A stretch of 64,000 nucleotides of DNA from NCBI GenBank assembly GCA_002753335.1, contig PEAD01000010.1, forward strand, positions 1 to 64,000, given 5' to 3'. Shown here piece after piece: positions 60,306 through 64,000 of this stretch. Source of the DNA: Nitrospirae bacterium MYbin3 (GTDB taxonomy: Bacteria; Nitrospirota; Thermodesulfovibrionia; Thermodesulfovibrionales; Dissulfurispiraceae). The first letter of the stretch is position 1, and the number at the start of each line of letters is the position of its first letter. Made by a program: the position numbers and the translations under genes. The notes below the pieces were generated by a model that was not told where the DNA came from, ran no database searches, and saw only the letters and a program-made list of their open reading frames with translations.

Positions 60306-61699
60306 TGATGCATGCTCCTTTCGGCAAGGTCTTTCCAGGAAATTACAGGCAAATCCTGGTTTTGTTTAAGATGCTTTTTCAGTATCATCTTTAATGCATC
60401 TTCCTGATCATGTTCGCTGCTCAGTATAATTGCATCAAGGTTCTTTGATCTTTCAAACAAATCTTCAATTGGATAAACCGGAATATCCAATACCTGCTTG
60501 CCAATTCTTGCCGGACTTGAATCAAAACATCCTAGCACATCTATTCCTGACTGCTGTGCACTCTCTATAATGAGATAAGCATTCAGCATACTGCCCAAGA
60601 CTGCTATTTTCTTCAAACTATTCTGGGAGTCAAATAAATTCCGTCCGTTTTGTAGTGCAGACAACCAGTTTCTAAACCCACGCCTGCCACCACCTTTTGC
60701 TGACGTCAATTTTAATTGAGAAAAGGCACCAACAGGCACCGAAGGCTTAAGCCCAAATAGATATAGACATATTTCGAATGGCAATATTGTATCTAATGCC
60801 CTATTCTCCGGCATAACATTCTTTTCCCAATTTTTTTTCAGGCTTGACAGTTTGCTTAATATTTGATTTTTTGTATTGGTTTTAAAAAAAGAATCCTGAG
60901 TTCTGAAACGCGTCAGAAAAGCATGAATAGCAGCCAAATGTGGTTGTAACCTCTTCTTTCGGTAATTATTTTTTAAAAATAATTGAATGGCCTCAATCAT
61001 CGGATAGCCCTGATCAACATTTCTGGATTCCTGTCCTTTATGTTGACGATACCGCAGCAGAGGATCGGCAAGCAATCCGATAGATCCCTGAAGATTCAGT
61101 GTAAACAGTATCCAGATATCACCACTTGCAAGATAAGCTGTATCCTTTGTGCCGAGCCATCTTGAAACAGCTTTAACATAGTCTTGCCGTTTAAAAAGCA
61201 GTGTCGGAGCAGGAAGCCAGAACTTTTCATCAAAATATTTCTTTATGTACTCGGATGTTCTAAAAACTATATCACCATCGAGTTCATACAAACTGGGCTG
61301 AATCAAAACACCGGAATCATCAATGAGTGAAACATTGTTGGATACAACCAGAAGCTCAGGATTATTTTCGATGAAGGCAATCTGCCGTTCAATCATAGTC
61401 GGCTCCATTATATCATCGTCATGGGCCATGATAATATATTCACCACGACCCATGATTGACGAACGTATGTAACTAGTACTCGCATTACCTCCGGAAGGCT
61501 GACGAATATATGTCAAACGTGGGTCTTCATAACCCATCACAAATTCCGCTGTATTATCTGTACTATGATTATCAACAACCAACAGTTCAAAATCGGTATA
61601 AGTCTGCGCCAGAATAGCCTCAAGAGACTCTTTAAGAAAGCCACTTTCGCATCGGTTATGGGTAAGAAGCGCAATCGTAATTTTATAACTGTGATTCAT
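60290..61699 (-). CDS. GT2 glycosyltransferase with C-terminal Rossmann-like domain
   Basis: 469 aa. Residues 1-230 are a GT2 GT-A domain (ALLTHNRCESGFLKESLEAIL, VVDNHSTDNT, metal region MAHDDDIMEPT). A helical linker (230-360) leads to the shared domain at 370-465 (KIAVLGSMLNAYLIIESAQQSG, CFDSSPARIGKQVLDIPVYPI, DAIILSSEHDQEDALK). The Gly pattern is relaxed (GSM in place of GAG). Its end overlaps the SDR gene by 16 nt, so the two enzymes should be produced together. Confidence 0.9.
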   Translation of the reverse strand: MNHSYKITIALLTHNRCESGFLKESLEAILAQTYTDFELLVVDNHSTDNTAEFVMGYEDPRLTYIRQPSGGNASTSYIRSSIMGRGEYIIMAHDDDIMEPTMIERQIAFIENNPELLVVSNNVSLIDDSGVLIQPSLYELDGDIVFRTSEYIKKYFDEKFWLPAPTLLFKRQDYVKAVSRWLGTKDTAYLASGDIWILFTLNLQGSIGLLADPLLRYRQHKGQESRNVDQGYPMIEAIQLFLKNNYRKKRLQPHLAAIHAFLTRFRTQDSFFKTNTKNQILSKLSSLKKNWEKNVMPENRALDTILPFEICLYLFGLKPSVPVGAFSQLKLTSAKGGGRRGFRNWLSALQNGRNLFDSQNSLKKIAVLGSMLNAYLIIESAQQSGIDVLGCFDSSPARIGKQVLDIPVYPIEDLFERSKNLDAIILSSEHDQEDALKMILKKHLKQNQDLPVISWKDLAERSMHQCCPG

Positions 61700-61733
61700 C
61701 CTGTCTTTCTGTTAATTTTTTATGGCAAATTAT

Positions 61734-62690
61734 TCATACGTTCTTGGATTTTAAAATACAATTTGATTCCTGTATTATTGTATCCTTAGAGCTGAATTTA
61801 GGCGAATAACCAATTTTCTCAGCAGACCTGTAATTTGAATAGTAAACGCTTTTAAATCCGGTTGCACTATCTTCTCCCAAAGCCTGTTCAATCTTGTATC
61901 TCAAGCCGTATTGCGAAAAAAAATATTCGATAATCTCTTTTTTCTTAACAGGCCTGGCGCTTACGACATCAAAGGCTGCATTAATGCCCCCTGCATTAAT
62001 GCATTTTACTATCATAGAGAAAAGGTCATCCGGGTGAAGATAATCCCGAACCATATCAGCCCCGTCGGTAATTAGAATTTTATTATTCATGATACAGTCA
62101 ATAATGTCCGTGATGAAATAGCCGTCAGCCAGATCCGCAAACCTGCTGAAATACGAAAATATCCTGAGATCAACTATCTTCAGCCCTTTGAACGCCCTGT
62201 GCTTTGCTTCCGCATTAAGCCTGACAACAGCATAATAATCTTCCGGAGCGATATTATTAACCCTGATACAATTCAGAGAATCTTCTTCTGCAGGAACAGA
62301 ACATTCCCTGCCGTAAACCGCGCCGCTGCTCAAGCTGATATAAAGGGCTCCAGGGCAATTATTATTCAGATACCTTAGAACCATATTGTCATACTCTTCG
62401 GTAACCGTAAAATATTTCGTATAATCACCCTGCAGCTTCCTTGCGGTTCCAACCCCAACGCAGTTGATTACCGCATCGTAAGAAGAATCGGCAAAATTAT
62501 CGTAGCCTTCGTGAATCTCGCAACCGGTTTCGGATATGCCTATAGAGCGAAGAAAATCACAAACATTACGCTGTGTCCTTGAAAATAAATACAATTTAAA
62601 ATCTTTGCTGCTGAGGAAATTATTTATCAGTCCTTTTGCTATATGTGAGGAAGCCCCCAATATTGCTATTTTTATTTTTCCTATCATCAA
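61734..62690 (-). CDS. NAD(P)-dependent epimerase/dehydratase (extended SDR)
   Basis: 318 aa extended SDR. Cofactor motif IKIAILGASSHIAKGL, a Ser in ISLSSGAVYG, and a Tyr-x-x-x-(Lys-position changed) in YYAVVRLNAEAKHR: the usual Lys four residues after Tyr is replaced, with Y150-Y-A-V-V-R; a conserved Arg sits there. It resembles UDP-sugar epimerase-like proteins that act on nucleotide sugars. The first two codons are ATG, and the second may be the start. It begins 26 nt after the radical SAM gene that runs off the window. Confidence 0.82.
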   Translation of the reverse strand: MMIGKIKIAILGASSHIAKGLINNFLSSKDFKLYLFSRTQRNVCDFLRSIGISETGCEIHEGYDNFADSSYDAVINCVGVGTARKLQGDYTKYFTVTEEYDNMVLRYLNNNCPGALYISLSSGAVYGRECSVPAEEDSLNCIRVNNIAPEDYYAVVRLNAEAKHRAFKGLKIVDLRIFSYFSRFADLADGYFITDIIDCIMNNKILITDGADMVRDYLHPDDLFSMIVKCINAGGINAAFDVVSARPVKKKEIIEYFFSQYGLRYKIEQALGEDSATGFKSVYYSNYRSAEKIGYSPKFSSKDTIIQESNCILKSKNV

Positions 62691-62716
62691 TATTTAAGCC
62701 AATCCCATATAAATGG

Positions 62717-64000
62717 TTAGCACACTAACGTATTGACATAGTCCGAATAATACATAGGATTAAAATATCTATGCAGTGAATATTTCTGACATTTTACACA
62801 TAAAGAATGTGTGTGTCGCAAATTAATAATATCGTCAAGCGAAATTTCTAAATAATTATCAGCCAATTTATGATAGGAATAATTGCAACATGGCATAACA
62901 GACATATCCCAGTTGATAACCGGAAGCACACGATTTAGCAAACACTGCTTATGACGCTCCTTTATTCCATTTTGAATCAACTTCTCTAAGCCTATTAACA
63001 TTAAATCTCCAGCCTTTTTTGCTTCATCGCTTAACCCCTTGCCTTCACAATAATCAAAGGCATGATCAGCTAATAACATCGCTAAGACAGGATGAAAACG
63101 AAATCCATTTTCTTCACATAATTCTCGCATTTGCTTAGATTCATTTAGGTTATTCTTATAAACATGATAATAAACTTCCACTATTGTATTCGTCTGATAC
63201 TTATTTATATATTCGGCTAACAATAAAAGATTCTGGTAGAAAATCTCCCAACGTCCTCCCTTGTGTGTAATTTCATAATTTTTCTCACCATAACCTGAAA
63301 CAGAAACCCTGATTTGAGCAGGTGAGGCCTTAATGACATCCTCAAGATATTTACCGGCATTTAAATTTGATGAAATACCACTTGCTATCCCCAGATTAGT
63401 GTTGATCTTTATTATTTCTGACAATTCAGGATTAAGTAATGGCTCCCCCCAAATATATAAATCAACTAAATATAAAAAGGGAATTTCCTTTATAAGCTTA
63501 TCTATAACTCTGGAATAATAATCAGCGGTCATGAAACCACCTTTTTGTGGTAGGTGTGCAGAATCACCTCTGGGACAACTTAAACATCTCAAATTACATA
63601 CCCCGGAAATTTCTACGGTAGGATAAAAAGGGGATAATTCCTGAATATTTATAAAATCCTTGTTTTTTGTTAATCCGGCACTTTCGCATAATGCAAACAT
63701 TTCTTTATTTTTCTTGTCTACACTTGCAACAAGGATAAAAGAAGATTTGCAGGTTTTGGGATTATTTAAAACAATCTTCGGATCAAGAATTGGAACTCCT
63801 CCATACTCCGTCCCAATAAGCAAAGGAGAACTATCTAGAAATGCTTTTACCGGAAACCCATTCCGATTTAAAGCAAGCTTAAAGCCCCTACCCTTTTGTC
63901 CTGCACCCCATATATATAAATCGCGTCCCTTAAATAAATCAGATGCATCTTTTGCGGTATAGACACGATAGTTACCCCGACAAAATGTATTATTGTTTTT
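62717..64000 (-). CDS. Radical SAM/SPASM protein with N-terminal Rossmann-like domain (partial, open at window edge)
   Basis: The frame is open from the stop at 62717 to base 64000, giving 427 visible residues without a start; a TTG at 63823 is not the start because conserved sequence continues upstream of it. The N-terminal part is the shared domain (LYIWGAGQKGRGFKLAL, AFLDSSPLLIGTEYGGVPI). The radical SAM motif is CNLRCLSC (about visible residues 135, 139, 142), and SPASM cysteines lie in SVMPCCNYS and LCVKC. It is first in the visible part of the operon. Base composition is lower in G+C than in the left half of the window. Confidence 0.88.
   Translation of the reverse strand, partial: KNNNTFCRGNYRVYTAKDASDLFKGRDLYIWGAGQKGRGFKLALNRNGFPVKAFLDSSPLLIGTEYGGVPILDPKIVLNNPKTCKSSFILVASVDKKNKEMFALCESAGLTKNKDFINIQELSPFYPTVEISGVCNLRCLSCPRGDSAHLPQKGGFMTADYYSRVIDKLIKEIPFLYLVDLYIWGEPLLNPELSEIIKINTNLGIASGISSNLNAGKYLEDVIKASPAQIRVSVSGYGEKNYEITHKGGRWEIFYQNLLLLAEYINKYQTNTIVEVYYHVYKNNLNESKQMRELCEENGFRFHPVLAMLLADHAFDYCEGKGLSDEAKKAGDLMLIGLEKLIQNGIKERHKQCLLNRVLPVINWDMSVMPCCNYSYHKLADNYLEISLDDIINLRHTHSLCVKCQKYSLHRYFNPMYYSDYVNTLVC

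Noticed and set aside
52374-64000. RiPP biosynthesis cluster because of several radical SAM/SPASM proteins
   Set aside because: No precursor peptide, RRE-like domain, peptidase or peptide exporter is seen, and gaps are too short to hide a precursor.
1-64000. CRISPR array, tRNA or rRNA genes, transposase
   Set aside because: No regularly spaced direct repeats with spacers, no tRNA T-loop or rRNA core sequence, and no transposase motif was recognised by reading both strands.

Overview
The window looks like a chromosome segment of a Gram-negative (diderm) bacterium of moderate G+C content. LolA, a LapB-type protein, lipoproteins with lipoboxes and a CsgG-like protein indicate an outer membrane. 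Futalosine-pathway menaquinone genes (mqnE, mqnC), hypF, c-type haem proteins, bacteriohemerythrin and an 'RNA ligase partner' PIN protein together suggest an anaerobic or microaerophilic lineage such as Nitrospirota/Thermodesulfovibrionia or a deltaproteobacterial relative. This placement is inference from gene content; no rRNA or tRNA gene was recognised.

Layout. 0-1 kb: a truncated DUF4143 ATPase behind a small repeat patch. 1-5.8 kb: a leftward two-gene signalling operon (membrane HisKA_2 kinase, then a REC-PAS-PAS-HisKA protein). 6.1-8.9 kb: rsfS (apparent ATT start), rlmH, a LapA-LapB fusion and a PIN-domain protein. 8.9-13.3 kb: a chromate-resistance operon (chrB, chrA, small protein, HD protein, MFS pump) behind a palindromic operator. 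13.3-16 kb leftward: TrmH methyltransferase, FlaG-like protein, FliW, CobW GTPase. 16-20.6 kb: YhcC radical SAM, ComM, a GalT-like protein lacking the catalytic His, mqnE. 20.7-23.8 kb: a SEC-C protein and two toxin-antitoxin modules lying between mqnE and mqnC, with the modules framed by an imperfect direct repeat. 23.8-29.8 kb: mqnC, TrxB-like, HEAT, tsaC, then the conserved block rpsP-khpA-rimM-trmD-rplS-rnhB. 29.8-46 kb: Fic, hypF, CsgG-like/LolA, a haem-protein pair, a TAXI-type binding protein with corA, rsgA, leuC-ridA, csp, hemerythrin, MrfA-like helicase.

46-64 kb is an accessory surface-glycan region: a GT2-methyltransferase fusion, a B12-binding radical SAM protein, gmd, a membrane spermidine-synthase-like protein, then a tightly packed leftward operon of at least nine genes that runs off the right edge. 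Seven of those nine proteins carry, at either the N or the C terminus, what looks like the same roughly 90-100 residue Rossmann-like domain, attached to different catalytic cores (three complete radical SAM proteins, a fourth open at the edge, an FkbM methyltransferase, an SDR and a GT2). Two of the radical SAM proteins appear to carry their SPASM-like cysteine cluster in front of the core instead of behind it. This operon is the best candidate for an undescribed system; its product is unknown, but the enzymes fit construction and tailoring of an unusual glycan.

Three separate runs of exactly ten G or C residues occur: in the ribosome-binding region of the GalT-like gene, early in the hypF coding sequence, and at the 3' end of the membrane kinase gene. 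They resemble phase-variation tracts.
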